DNA of 64,000 nucleotides from Blattamonas nauphoetae. Its lineage: Eukaryota > Preaxostyla > Oxymonadida. The stretch spans positions 682,001 to 746,000 of the forward strand of contig JARBJD010000006.1 in assembly GCA_033064195.1 (NCBI GenBank), read 5' to 3'. Position numbers and translations under genes: made by a program. Shown here one piece after another: positions 20,134-32,477 of this stretch. Numbering within the stretch: position 1 is the first letter of the stretch; every line of letters begins with the position of its first letter. A model generated the notes under the pieces. It did no database searches and was not told where the DNA came from. It was given only the letters and a program-made list of their open reading frames with translations.

Positions 20134-22563
20134 GATATCATTCAGAAGTTTGGACCCTCTCTTTCATTCAGATCCCATTCACAGAGAACTCACCCGTCAG
20201 CGTACCCCTTCGCCAGAGCCGCAGCTGTCGTGGTGGAGGAGGAGACGGGCTCGTCGACAAACTGAAGACAGCCAACGCGACTTGCCTTCTGCCTCAACCA
20301 TCCAAGCGACACACCTTCCCCCACACGCAGCTCCTCCCTCACACGCAGCCCCACAGTCACGCACAGCCCGTGCATCACGCGCAACTCTTCCCTCATACGC
20401 AGCCACTTTTCCATACCGAATTCTTCCATCCTACGTCGTCCCTTACCATGTGTCAAACTCGACTGAGCCACAGACAGAACACGTACCCCCTCCCTCACAC
20501 GCAGTCTATCGCTCAAGCATAGCCCGAACCCCACGCGCAACTCTAACCCCACGCGCAACCCTAATCCCACACGCACCCCTTCTCTCCCTCACCGTCCCTT
20601 CCGATGCATCAAACTCGACTAAACCACAGACAGAACACACCCTCCTTCCACCACCGCAAAGAAAGAAGGGGTCAGAGATCAGTGTCCCCGACAATTGTAC
20701 CTTTTTTGTTTCCTCTCCTCATTCTGTTTCATCGTTGCTTTCTCGTCCTTCGTTTGCAGACATCTTCATTCGACCAATCAACTCTGGCGGATTTGGGACA
20801 GTGGTGGAGATGGAGGACAAGCGGACGAAGGAACGTGTGGCAGGAAAGATGATCCAGTGTCTGACAGACAAACAATCAGAACGGATCGCGCGCGAAGTTG
20901 GACGACTGAAGCGGTATCGCCACGCAGGGATTGTGAGTTTGAAGAGGATGGAGGAGATGGAGAACATGGGAGTGATTGTGATGGAGTTGGGGGAGAGGTC
21001 AGTTGGAGATTTGGTGAAAGAATGCAAAGCGCGCGATTCTCTTGTTCCTCGTGAAGTATGTTCTTTCTGTGTCTCATTCTTGTACTGACTTTGTCTGTTG
21101 CTGTTCTCAGATTGTTTATCGGATCATGGTTGAGATCTCATCCGCTTTGTGTTTCATGCACAACCATCCGACAGAACGAGGATCGCATGGAGACGTGAAA
21201 TTGGAGAACATTCTTCTTTTCGAGCACAGCCACGCCAAACTCTGTTTGAGGACTTTCTCTCTTTTCATGTTGTGTTGTCTCTCTTTCATCGTCCTTCTCT
21301 CCCCACATACTTTTTCCCTATTCTTCTTCTTCTCTTTTTTGATTCTCGTTGTCAGGCGATCTCGGAGCAGCGGAATCGGAAGACGTGAGCAGCTCACATT
21401 CAGTGATGACTCACCTGTATGTGTCTCCTGAACGCTTGACAAGCGAGACAGGCCGAGCGACGCCAGAATCGGATGTTTGGTCGTTGGGGATTGTGCTTCA
21501 CTGGCTTCTGTTTGGAGAGCCACCTTTCAAAAGTCAGATAGCGGCTCGATTGATTCAAGAGATTGGGTCGTACAAAGCGACCGACATTGGGAACAGCTGC
21601 GGCGAAGAAGAGTGGAATCTTCTGATGCGAATTCTGGACCCTGTTTGTCTGCTGATCTTGTCTCGTCGTTCTCTCTTTTGTGATTTCTCATCTTTCATGT
21701 TCGTCGTTCGTCTTTTCGTGTTCTCGCAGGATCCGATGAGTCGATTGACATCAAAACAGCTCTCCCAATCAACACTGTTCAGATGTCTTCTGAACACGAA
21801 AGAAGCGTTCTGGCGATTGTTTGATCAAAACGAGAAGGAATTGCTGGAAGAGAGACGAAGAACGATTGGGAAATCGGACAACACACTCGCTGCCCTTCCA
21901 TCTCTCATTTTCACCAAACAGACACACTTCTCAACGAATTGCACAACACTCACTCGAACAGACGTTGGAGGCGACAGAGATGGGGATGGGAGAACAAGCA
22001 GTGTCCTCATCGCCGACACATTCTCGTCTGGAATCATTTCTGTCTCGCTCACCGTCCTCTCTCTTCCGCTGGGAAAGAGTGTGCTTCTCTCCTCGTCATT
22101 GCTTCAGCATGCCGTGGAGACATTTGTTTTGGGTTGATGGACGCAGCCTCAGCAATTCCACGAATTGACGAGAAACTGGGAACAACTGTCCGAAGTTTGC
22201 TTCTCTTCTCCGACATTTTGCAGGTTCTGTGTGTGTCGATTCGTTTGGAAACATGTGGAGACACAACGTCACTGCTCACCCGTCGCGATTGTGTCTGTCT
22301 CGACTGATCGAAAACGACTCGTTCCGAATGGAAGTGGACCTGGATTCAAATCCTCGGAGAGTGCAGTTCTTCAAGAATGGGGAAAGTGGGAAGTGTTTCG
22401 TGTCGCACATTCCACGCTCTGTGAAGATCGGCGTTTGCTCTTCTTTGTTCTCATCGGCCAGTTCTCGGTCACAATCGAAGGGACGTCCTTCCGCGTCGAG
22501 AACGTCGCTCGTCTCTCTCAACGGACTGCACTTGTGGACGGAATGGTTGAGCTTGTTTGGTGA
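20134..22563 (+). CDS. Protein kinase-SPRY module (kinase K2), fused downstream of the Rab module
   Basis: Exon 20134-20696 is a Pro/Ser/Arg-rich linker with repeated RATL/SHA units and no methionine. Exons 20760-21055, 21111-21243, 21356-21641 and 21730 onward encode the kinase: loop NSGGFGTVVE, VAGKMI, VIVMELGERS, SHGDVKLENILL, CDLGAAES, YVSPERL, SDVWSLGIVLHWLLFGEPPF, LDPDPMSRLTSKQL. Introns are 63, 55, 112 and 88 nt, at the same places as in K1 and K3. After a Glu/Arg-rich segment a SPRY-like domain follows (SVSLTVLSLPLG, DICFGLMDAAS, GSVCVDSFGNMW, VQFFKNGE, TIEGTSFRVENV). It moves between frames at least twice between 22060 and 22460, so the 3' end is decayed, wrongly assembled, or has introns I missed. 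HGD and DLG replace HRD and DFG. Confidence 0.75.
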
Positions 22564-22863
22564 TGTGATGGCCATCTCACGACAACCAGTGGAAGAAACT
22601 GATTCCTCCAAAAATCTCATTTCATCACCACAATCCTTTGTACCAAGCTTTCGTTCTGAGCGACTTTTGGTCCAATCATCAGGTAATGTTGAACCTTCTT
22701 CGCGGTGATGTCCAGATTCCATCATTATTCAGTTATTCACTTCATTCTTTCTTCTTTCTGATCTCCTTTTCTCTCTGACTTGCTCAGAGCAGAGTTAAAA
22801 TCATTAATCTGTGACATGAAACGTGAAATTATACCTCGTATCTCTCCTCTCCCTCCATTCTCC

Positions 22864-24946
22864 TTACAAACGACCATTCATCCCTCTCTCCTTCCCTTCA
22901 TTTCTGACATACTGCACTATCTCTGATTGTGTTTCATTGTCCCTTCGCAACAGCCATCCCTCCATCGCATCCTCGTGTCCTGCTTCTCGTTGCCTCTCCA
23001 CTCTCTTCTTCCATCTCGCTTTCTCATTCTTCTTCATTTCCACAGCGTCATTTCTGATCTTCTTCAGTCTCTCGCTCAAACTCTTCTCATCTGTGTTCTC
23101 TACCAACCACCACACTTCCCACTCCTCTCTTCCTGTCTCAGCAATCTCACCATCTTCGAACAGTTCGCGCTCGAGGATTATCATGAGTATCAAAACATCA
23201 GTGATAAAGGGTGACAGATCCGGGTCGTTTGAGTCATTCTTCGGAATGAATTCTTCTCGATGAAGAATGAACTCCAGATATTGCTTGGCTGGCTTAAAAA
23301 CTCGTTCAAACTGAAGTATTCGAATTCTCTTCCGCTCATCTTTGTCTTTTGTGATGCCGTCTGGATCGCTAACCAGATTGGTGACAGCCCAAATGAGATA
23401 CAGATGGAACTTGAAATGAATTGTTGGAATTGAAATTGGCTTGGATGTGTTGATCATTCGGTGAACCAGATTCTCTTCCAGTATGCGAGGAATCAGGCAA
23501 GGGAGAGCGTAACTGACATTACAGATCAATCGAAGGTGAGAGAAGTCTGTTGGCGAAGAGTGACGGCAAGTTCGCTCCAAAAGTGAGCACAGCTGCGGAA
23601 CATCGGAGAAGGCTGATTCGACAACTGGATAGAGCGATTCACGATCAACGCAGAGACACGTAGTCAAACAGCTCCACGAACTGTCGAGAATGTTGTGCAA
23701 CAGGTCAGCTCTGTATGTGGGTGGACAAATTGAATCAGTGCTCTCGTGATCAAGCAGATCGAGGCAGGTGATGATGGTGAACTTGATAAGAGGAACAAAG
23801 TTGCTGTCAATCAGAATCTGGACAAGATGAGAAGAGAAAAAGACAGACATGTTGAAAAGCCTTGTCAAGTGTCATGTTTGGTAAATCGAAGAGTGAGAAT
23901 CCTTCACAAAGAACTTCCAAAACAGTGCTTTCGCTGAGAAGTGGTGATTCCTCGAGACGTGTTGTGGAGATAGCAGAGAGACTGGGATCTTTAGGCGAGG
24001 ATTCTGTAAAGAGTGTCTTGATTGTCGAAACATGTTCGGCGAGTGTTGTGCACAGCCGTCCTGCGAACGTGACAAGCTCCGATGAATTGTCAGTCGAATC
24101 AGAAGGCAAGTTGTGTGTTTGGAGGAAGGAGCATGTTTCTGGGTCAGACTTGCCTCGAGTGTTCAGCACCTGGAGAGCCATCGTAGACACTTCGAGATGT
24201 GGGGAGAAACAAAGACCGGTGAGAATCTTCAAATGTGGAATATTTGTCTTGGCACTCCCAAAATGATCGAGAAATGCGAGAAATTGGGTTTTGTGGTGGG
24301 CGAGGAAGATGGATGATGATTGATGGGTGGATGTCCACAACACCAGGCAATTACCGAGCTGGAACAAAATAAGGGAAATATGGTTGAGATCAAACTTCAG
24401 TGAGCACATCTGTCTTCGAAACGGAGGTTATCCATGCGAGAAAGAAGGACGGGATCATCGATCCACAAATGCGATCCAATTCACCTTCTGACGATTTCCC
24501 TGATCAAATAAACGACGTTAAGGAGTATAGATGAACACAAATAATGTCAGACCAATGAAAGACAACAACTTTGGGAGAGCAAGCTGAGAAATGATGACAA
24601 AACAAGAATCACACCGGAACAGCACATGGTTGTGTCTGTTCGCAATATTCCTCAAGAGGTTTGATGTAATCCACATCCGGTATAGTTGAGAGGGCCCAAT
24701 CAGATTCTTTGAAAATCATCAACGAGATTGAACGAAAGCGTGTCGAGACAAACCTGCCACCAGAACGAGGAGGCTATTCAACATTGCTGGACGGAGTGGT
24801 ACGCAGCCTCCACATATGTGACTGAGAAACATTTCTAGGGAGTGCTGCAAATACTTGAGATTAATGTCAAGAGAAAGTCGACAAACTATTTGTTTCGCTT
24901 TTGTGGAGTCAATTTGGGGAGTACTTGAATTCTTATCGACGAGCAT
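22864..24946 (-). CDS. H2 family protein, copy 3 (minus strand, diverged)
   Basis: The C-terminal region matches the other H2 copies: EEWEVWWLVENTDEKSL, ERLKKIRNDAVEMKK, and RWKKRVERQREAGHEDAMEG align with the EREVWE...FEDALEAR block of copies 1 and 2. An upstream exon (to about 24357) reads FLAFLDHFGSAKTNIPHL and continues to DLPNMTLDKAFQH, and a 31-nt intron leads to ILIDSNFVPLI. A further short exon near 24720-24946 (CRLSLDINLKYLQHSLEM) may belong to it. It lacks the Asp/Ser tail. It lies tail to tail with the kinase gene. Function unknown. Confidence 0.6.
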
Positions 24947-25335
24947 GATATTTTGAAATGATGAATAGATGGGTTGACTTCTATAATGTCGATAAAATGT
25001 CCGAATGAATGACTTGCGATTCAGATCGATTCTCCTTTGGTTTGATCTTTAGACTTCCTTCGAGAATAAAGCAGACAATAAATATCTCAAAAATATCATA
25101 TCTGGGCATGATCCAACCACCTCAATAGCTTCTCTGGCTTCTCTGGATGAACCAGAAAGCATGAAAACTTTGTCATCATCTGTCACTTCGAAATGTGAAG
25201 CTAAAGAAGTTATTGAATGGAAATTCTACATCTTCTTCCTTTTTTTATATCATATTTCGTTCCTTTGGAAAATATATTCCATCTTTTGTTTGTTTTAGGA
25301 TCTGATGGAATGGTTCGTCTGTTCCGTGATGGGAC
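24947..25335. other. Spacer between H2 copy 3 and H1 copy 3
   Basis: About 390 bp of AT-rich sequence with no open frame that resembles the neighbours. Divergent promoters are expected here, but none is identifiable. Confidence 0.35.
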
Positions 25336-26845
25336 TTGATACAAAAGCCTCGAGTCAAGAAGAATGAGCTGACTTTGATCGGGATGTTATTTTTCTTGAC
25401 CAATTTGAAACAGCTGGTATTAGTTTGTCCTTTTTCTTCGAAATCTCCAATTTCAGATCTGGTTTCTTCGCAGTCAAGTGCATCCACTCCTCATTTCCCA
25501 CAATCCTTTTCTGATAGCATTTTCAGTCTCTCCCAGCTTTTTCTCGACTTAATTAGTCAACTTTCCTCGTCCAACTGCCTCTCAGAACGCATCAAATGAC
25601 ATTTTCTGGAGAATCTCTTCCCCTTTGTTCTTCGCCATCTCACCCGTCATCTCATCAACACCGGCACACTGGTTCCCATCCACGAGCATTCTGCGATGGA
25701 CGACGTCGCTTCTCTTCTCGTCAATGGCTACCTCAAAATCATCCCGAATGACCTCAGTTTCGCTGATGCTTTCCAGTGGATGATGTCACGCGAATACTTT
25801 CTCATTCATTTTATGGAAGACAATGAACTTGTGGATCACAGAGTTCGGCTGACTGACGCTGCACGCAATAATCAATCACCACAATTCACTATCTTCACCA
25901 AAATGCTCACTCCCGAGCTTGAGAAGCTGAAAAAGCAGTTTGATCCGGATTTGTTTGAAGAAGCGAGACGGATAACATCGTGGAGAGAGCTTCTGCAGAG
26001 AGTTGCGTCGGGAGAGGAGGTTTTGGTTTGGTGTCTTCGTTTTTCTGATTTTTCACTCTTTTCAGAACGATCAATCGTTCCTCAAATCATCCGTCTTCAG
26101 ACCCACTCTGCTCTCTCTCCAAGAAAAGTTCCAACATCTGGCTTCGTCGGTTGAAGGGTCAGAGTCCCTCAAACTTCTGACCATCCTTCACACTCTCCTC
26201 GTCTCCCCTCTCCCTCCAACTTCCACATCTCTCGGTCCCCAACAAGCTGTCTTCGTCAACGAGGCTCTCATTCACTCCATCGCTGCAGATGCCGATCCAA
26301 GAGAGAAATTCCAATCCTCCATCTTCGACGAGGTGGACAACGAAATTCTCACTCGTTCGCTGATCCGCTGCCACTCTGTCTGCAACCTCGTTGGTGTTGG
26401 CAAGTGCGTTTTCGACATTCCTCAAGTCGTCGATCGAACAGACTCCGCCCTCGGAAGGTCTCACAATCTCGTCAGCCTTGCTGCGTCCTCTCAACTCCAT
26501 ATCTTCGACAACCAACCATTTGTGATCCCTCACTTCTCTCATCTCTGGGATAGACTCCGCTCTGCCTTCCGCGATGGTCGGCCCGAAGAACAAGCAGCCC
26601 ATCTTCAAATGTCGACGACGTGGATGATAAGGCAAAGGGTTGACCTGTCTCTCCCTCCATTCCCTGCCTCACAATTCGACTTGGATGGTCTGATCTCTGC
26701 GGATTTTAGTTGGCCCAAATTGTTTGTCCTGTCAGTATTACTGATGGCGACACTCAGACCCTTTTCGATTCGTGATTCTCGAAACCAACGAGAAATATTC
26801 AACCCCGATTTCTCTCCTCTTCTCTCCCGAACTGAATTGGAGTGA
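25336..26845 (+). pseudogene. H1 family protein, truncated copy 3
   Basis: An open frame from 25336 (ASTPHFPQSFSDSIFSLSQ) meets an in-frame TGA at about 25598, then continues in the same frame as HFLENLFPFVLRHLTRHLIN into the main block from 25696. A 46-nt intron (26020-26065) precedes NDQSFLKSSVFRPTLLSLQ, directly homologous to NDLSFLQSRCFRRTLLSLQ of the minus H1 copy at the same intron position. The frame ends at 26845, while the paralogs continue for several hundred residues, so the 3' half is missing. The in-frame stop plus 3' truncation point to a pseudogene. No function is assigned to the family. Confidence 0.6.
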
Positions 26846-27106
26846 GCAAAAGCGCCAGACTAACTCCATCACCTTCATACTCCGTCCAGGACCCATCCAT
26901 CGGTTCAACAAGGAACGCGATAAACTTTGCACCGGATCTCACACTTTAGTACCACGGACTTGAGTTTTTTCTTATCTGATCGAGTGCATGAAGAGGTGTA
27001 AAACAGAACTTGTCATAAAGAGACAGCCTGAGAGATCAGTTGATAAAATTCTTGGTCCCCAATTAACTCACAACTTAGAATTTACGAAACAGATGGTCTG
27101 TCATCT

Positions 27107-29337
27107 TTGAAAGGTATTCTTCCCAATTCCATCCCTGAACCCACCTCTCAGTTGATTGCGATGGGGCGATCACATCAGCAAGGTTCAACTCCATGCAACA
27201 CGAACAGGAACATCATTCCTCCATCGACTTCTCTCCTCTATCGAAGAGGAATAAGACCATATCAACTATTGATCGGACGATTGAACAAGAATCTGAACCG
27301 GAAACTCTAGTCTGTTTTTTCATCCATTCATTGCTCACTGAACCTAGAAACATCTCCAATATATTCTCAAAATGTTTTCTGGGACGGATCCATATTATCG
27401 TACGATAGCTTTGGAAATTCTGCTCAAAATGGCATCTCGTCTGAAATTTCTCTCATTTCTTTCATCTGTTGATGAATTAGAATCACCTAATATGATTGAT
27501 TTGATTATTGAGCTGGAATGTGTTCAATACCTTGCTGTATTCTGTGGCCTTTCAAAGCCAGAAGCATGTCCAGTTTGTTCTTCCTTCTTTTGTCTCACAC
27601 TTCATCTCAGGAAGAATTCCCGAAACTCCTTCTTCTTCTCCGTATTCTCTTCTAATCATTGTAACTTTTTCATCGTCTTGACAGTTGAATCATCATCGGT
27701 TGTGTGGATGGAGATTTCTCAATCGTCGATCGCATCCTTCTTATTTCGTTGTCTTCAACATTGCACATCAAAAAAAGTCCTGGAAATTGTATTTTGTTAT
27801 TTCATCATTCTCATTTTATCCCGTTAGATCAGATCCTGCCTCCACATATTGTATTCGGATCTCAAAGTCTCGCAGAATCTTTTTGCCTCCAACCAGACGC
27901 TTATTCAAGACATATTTCTAAGATTTGAAACAAATCCACCATCAATCGTTGTTTTGAAAGTATTGGCTCAGATGGTGTTCTCACCATGTCTGGATTTATC
28001 GACACTTTCACTTACGACTCTCGCACACCTCTCATATGATTCAACAGATGAAATCGCCTTTCTTTCTCAGTTCAATATGCTTACACGCCGACTTGCTCAC
28101 TCTCACCATCGAATATTGTTCCCAAAACGACTTTGCGAAACGATCTCCAACAAGCTCCTCATGATGGACAACTTTCAGCAAAAGGAGTCCACTACTTCTG
28201 AGTATTCTCTTTTGTTCTTTTTCATGTTTTTTCCTTTTCAGAGTCCAATTTCTTTTTGATTCAATGGTTCTTCTTCACACTTTGTTGTTCATTGCTCCCG
28301 ATTCGCCGAACTCGGATGTATCACGCTTTTTTCCTCATTTTCATCATCAGCTCGTGATCGATTGTGAACTGATTCCATTGGCGAAGCGATTAATCAACAC
28401 GTTCTGCCATCTCGATTCTGACCACTTAATGCCTGATGATCAGCTTCCAGTCAAGGACATGATCGAAGTTTCATGGACTATCTTTACTAACAGTCTCGAA
28501 GCAGGATCCGATTCTATCACTTCACTCGTCAGATCGGCATTTGATGACATGAAGGAATTGATAAGACTTCTCGTCGATACGAGAAGAAGATTCCAAACTG
28601 ATTACACCAGCGATCTCATCTTTCTCGAGAGGTTGATTTCGACCCAACGAATCAAGATCATTCAACTCCTCCAAAACGATATTCTTGCCCACATTTTCTC
28701 CGTCCAATCACCCCAAACAGTGTCTCTATCGAACGCGTATTTTCACCTCCATCTGATTTCAGTCATCACTCTTCTTCTCGAGTCACCTTTCAAGAGTGAA
28801 AATTCCAAAGATCTAATCAGAGCTGCCTCTCTTTGTGTCGAACGAGTCGTGGACGTCGCCAAATCCTACCTTGTCTTCATTCTTCCGAAAGAGAGCTTTT
28901 TGGAGTTGGATCAGAACAACAGGCGGGTACTCTCAAAGACAATCACAAAAATCACCAAGACACTCATTGATCTGGAACAACACGAGGCCAAACACGGACG
29001 AGAATTGATCACAGAGCGAGAAGTGTGGGAGGTTGCACGGATGACAGAAGTGGAACATGTGAGAAGGCTGGAGGGACGACTCGAAGATATGAACGAGCGA
29101 GATGGGAAAATGAGAGAGAACGAGACTGACAGATGGGTGCTCCGAAGGAGAAGACTGGGCGAATGTGGGTTTGAAGATGCACTCGAAGCCCGAATGGTGA
29201 TTCGGGGATTCCTACACTCTTACAATATTTTCTCTGTGATCCATGCGATGGAGAAAGAAGAGGGCATAAATTTCGACTTTTTTGAGGAAGATGATTCAGA
29301 TGATTCAGATTCTTCGGATGATTCGTCGGACTTTTGA
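27107..29337 (+). CDS. H2 family protein, copy 2 (tandem duplicate of copy 1)
   Basis: Closely similar to 16.9-19.0 kb at the DNA level over its whole length, with the same exon order. SSIDFSPLSK comes near the start, then FSGTDPYYRTIALEILLKM, ESSSVVWMEISQSSIASF, IRSCLHILYSDLKVSQNL running into KVLAQMVFSPCLDLSTLS, and the long last exon 28264-29337 with VERVVDVAKSYLVFIL, LRRRRLGECGFEDALEAR and an acidic tail ending in DDSSDF. Introns are conserved in place but diverged in sequence. The spacers before the two copies also share sequence, so duplication included 5' flank. Function unknown. Confidence 0.65.
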
Positions 29338-29511
29338 TGATAACAAACCTCAGAAAATTGGGCAGGAAGGGAAAAGCACTCCCAGTTCATTCATTCGTTA
29401 TTTCACGTCATTTGGTTTTCATTCAACAAGTACTTTATCATGACTTAAAATCTCAATCTGCGAGCTCCACTTCAACCCCTCAATCATTTCAAACACGATT
29501 CATCCCAGATA

Positions 29512-30588
29512 ATGCGCTCTTGTATCTCAACATCGAGCGTCTTAGATGAACATTCCAATGATGGTATGTCCTCCGTTCGTCTTTCATTGTCGACCGACAA
29601 TTCAGCATTCATGAATTGGGATGGTAGACAAATCGAAACCATGTCTGACAGATCAACTGTCCTACGATCGTTAGTGGCGAAGATAAAGGATGGTCATCAT
29701 ATTGATGATGCTTCGGAAAAGAAGGCTGTGATGCTTCTTGATCAAATCAGGCCTTTCGGATCCGTCAATGTCAAAGCGTTCGTGCGTGGCTTAATTGTAT
29801 CGGAACCCAATAACTATTTGACAGACTTCGTGATTTCGATCACTGTGCTCGTTTCTTCGTCAAAACAGACAATCATCAAAGGAACGATGCTGTTACTCGA
29901 ACATCTCTTCTCAAGTAGCTCGCCAACATTCAAACTGAAACTCATCGAAGCTCAAATGATCCCTCAGATCATCACCTCTCTGAATGCACAGTCTCTGTTT
30001 GTTGCGAAAGCAGAAGATATCCACACCCCTCTCATTCGAATCGTGAACCAGTCTCTCAGGCTCATCACTCCACATGGAATGAAATCTCTTGAAATTGAAC
30101 ATCAGCACGACCAACAAAAAGTTCACGAAACGGTTCTCCACCAATTTCTCGTCCCATTGGAGGAATATCTGCGGAATTGCTGCAAACGTCGCTTCTCATT
30201 CCTCGCTGGAAGTCAATCCTTTGGCTTTGTAGTTCTTATTCAAAATCTCCTCGACATATATCCGTATTATCTCCCAACAATGGATTTCGTCCTTAGTCTG
30301 CCAGTCGTTCTCACAATACCAAGTTGTCTCACCTTTCTCGAAAATGAGTTCATTATTCGGTATATTCTGATTCATACGTTCGACATCCCTGAAGAATGGA
30401 ACAAACAAACCAAAAATCCTCGACAAGCAGGGATGAAACTTCTTCTTTCATTGAGAATGGAAGGGTTTGATGATGCGACTGAACAACAACTCCAAAGCGA
30501 CAAAGGAGAGTACTTTGGAAGCGACGTTGTTGATTATTCGATCAAATTGAACAACTTGCAGGGAAATAATATTGGACAACTTGAATAG
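29512..30588 (+). CDS. H3 family HEAT-like protein, copy 1
   Basis: This single exon encodes up to 358 residues and is homologous to two minus-strand genes at 45.9-47.0 and 49.4-50.4 kb. Shared marks are SAFMNWDGRQIE (SAFLNWDE in the others), a VLRSLVAKIK helix, SVNVKAFVRGL (ADAFLSTLAS), an ITSLNAQS block and the closing MEGFDDATEQQLQSDK / YSIKLNNLQ. The methionine at 29566 aligns better with the paralogs' starts than the one at 29512. The sequence is all helical, with no catalytic residues. An ARM/HEAT-type repeat fold is inferred; function unknown. Confidence 0.65.
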   Translation: MRSCISTSSVLDEHSNDGMSSVRLSLSTDNSAFMNWDGRQIETMSDRSTVLRSLVAKIKDGHHIDDASEKKAVMLLDQIRPFGSVNVKAFVRGLIVSEPNNYLTDFVISITVLVSSSKQTIIKGTMLLLEHLFSSSSPTFKLKLIEAQMIPQIITSLNAQSLFVAKAEDIHTPLIRIVNQSLRLITPHGMKSLEIEHQHDQQKVHETVLHQFLVPLEEYLRNCCKRRFSFLAGSQSFGFVVLIQNLLDIYPYYLPTMDFVLSLPVVLTIPSCLTFLENEFIIRYILIHTFDIPEEWNKQTKNPRQAGMKLLLSLRMEGFDDATEQQLQSDKGEYFGSDVVDYSIKLNNLQGNNIGQLE

Positions 30589-30863
30589 AAGCAGAGAATC
30601 TCCAGCCATCCTCACCCACCTTCGATTCTCCTTTATTCTTGTCTCATTCGTTTCCATCGCCCCCACTCCCAATACAAGAGCACTCCACACAATACTTCTG
30701 TCCACAGAAAGTACGCAAGTGCTCTCGTTGGTAATATTCCTGAGTCCGTTCGAGTTGGAGTGTGTTTTCTATCCATTTCCACCTTTCGTCTTTTCCATTC
30801 TCCTTTTTCCCCTCTTTCATCCACATTTCCTTTTCTCTCACATCTCCTTCTCAGTTCTCTGAA

Positions 30864-32274
30864 AAACTCCGAGGAACAATTGTTCAATTTGATGAAATCG
30901 CCAATCACTACTTCTCTCGCTTCTTTGTGAATGAAGATATTTGGCTCAGATTTCAGGGAGGGTCATTTACGAAAACAAAGGACGGTTATTCCAACGAAGA
31001 GAAAGTTTGATAGATCCTCAAAAATCATTTCGGGCCGATCTGATCGACCATTACTATGACGCACCGAGGAGTTTGACTTTTTCCGTTTTCATCATTAGCA
31101 GTTTAATGCACGGAAGCAACTCCAAACTTGGAAGGATTCTCTCGTCCATCAAACCATACAACTCGATGAACTGATCCTTCTTCAAGATCGAAAGAAAGAA
31201 GAGCTTCACTTCTATTTAGAGGATCTTCAGTTATCAGACAATGTCATTTTTAAGATATCAACAGAGGCTACCCGAATCCAGGTAAGAATGGAAGAAGAAC
31301 GGATTACTCATGCAATCACCAGTCTCAGAACCAGACGAGAAATGCTCCTCAACTACCTGTCCCTGCTTGCTCATGGAGCGATGATTCAGCCATCACCACA
31401 AGATGTCCAAGAAGCTGAGGACCTGGCCTTCGACGTCCGCAGGTTTTTGACTGAATTACTCACCGAAACGGATGACCTCGTCCACGACACATTTGTCGAC
31501 GATTCGTGCGCAAATTCCTTGGCAGACTCCCTCTCCTTGATCCCATCTGCAATTCAACAGGCGCTTCCTGAGTCAGAACCTTTCTATTATCAGGCATTCA
31601 GACGAAGGGACCTCCCTGAAACCTGCCCTCTACGATTCTTTCTTCCTCCATACACCATTCCATCCACGGTTCCTCTCTCTCTCATTCTTCCCCCTTTCAA
31701 TTTGTATGCATTCGCCATCGAAAACTTCCTGAAATCCGCAGATTACGACTCGTTTGTGGAATCTCCTTCATTTATGACGCCCCCGTTCCCTTTCAAGTTC
31801 AAACTGCGAGTTTGGCCAAAAGGATTAGCACAAGCGGACAGTCCAACAGATATTGGTGCAGCTATCGTCCTTGAAGAGGGATTCAGCCGAAAAGTGGAGC
31901 AGTTTGCCAAAACCCTTAATCCTCTCAAGAAACAGAAATATGAAACAGAAATCAACGTCATTCAGAAATTATACACGTTCGACCTTCGAATTGAGTTGTT
32001 GTCGGAATATCCTGAGAAAGCCAAGCAATCGATTCCATTCCCATTTCGGAAGGAGAAGACTCAGCAATGCAAAATTGGGAGAGAAACCGGATGGACTTCC
32101 TTTGTCAAGAAGGAGGATGTCGAAGATGGGAGATTCTTGTGGGTTGAATGCAAAGCAGCCAAATTTCTATTTGGTTGGAGATTCCCAAATTACAAGCGAA
32201 TGGCAGAGGCGTATCATCTCAGTTTCCTCGAACGGAATCAGCACATGCTTTCGGAAGATCATTCGATCAATTGA
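30864..32274 (+). CDS. Unrecognised coiled-coil protein, two or more exons
   Basis: An exon from about 30864 (FSEKLRGTIVQFDEIANHY) ends at GYSNEEK. A GT..AG intron of about 93 nt then joins, in phase, to FNARKQLQTWKDS at about 31101. A coiled coil follows (DELILLQDRKKEELHFYL, MEEERITHAITSLRTRREM) and then a globular C-terminal half with LPPYTIPSTVPLSLILPPF, FKFKLRVWPKGLAQ and FLWVECKAAKFLFGWRFP. The paired helix plus beta-rich end resembles a vesicle or ubiquitin-ligase adaptor layout but matches no family I can name. Further 5' exons probably lie in 30600-30760. Confidence 0.55.
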
Positions 32275-32477
32275 TCTCACATACACATGCTTTTTTCACT
32301 TGCTCTTTCTCACTGTATCTCGCTGTCTTTCAAGTATCATTCTCTTTTCTTTGTTTCGTGATCTCTTTTCATTTCGGAAACACCTTTCGATCCTTTGATT
32401 TGAAGGCCAGAAGAGAGATAAATTTCATTTATTCTCGTTTTCTTCTCATTTGATGTCATTCTTGTGATCTATCGGTC

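Noticed and set aside
20190-20576. Minus-strand Gly/Arg/Val-rich frame opposite the kinase linker
   Set aside because: It is the shadow of the Pro/Ala/Ser-rich repeats on the plus strand.
25590-25605. In-frame TGA in the H1 copy as evidence for a recoded genetic code
   Set aside because: TGA ends other clear genes in the window (for example the H1 minus copy and the RT frame), and this H1 copy is truncated anyway.
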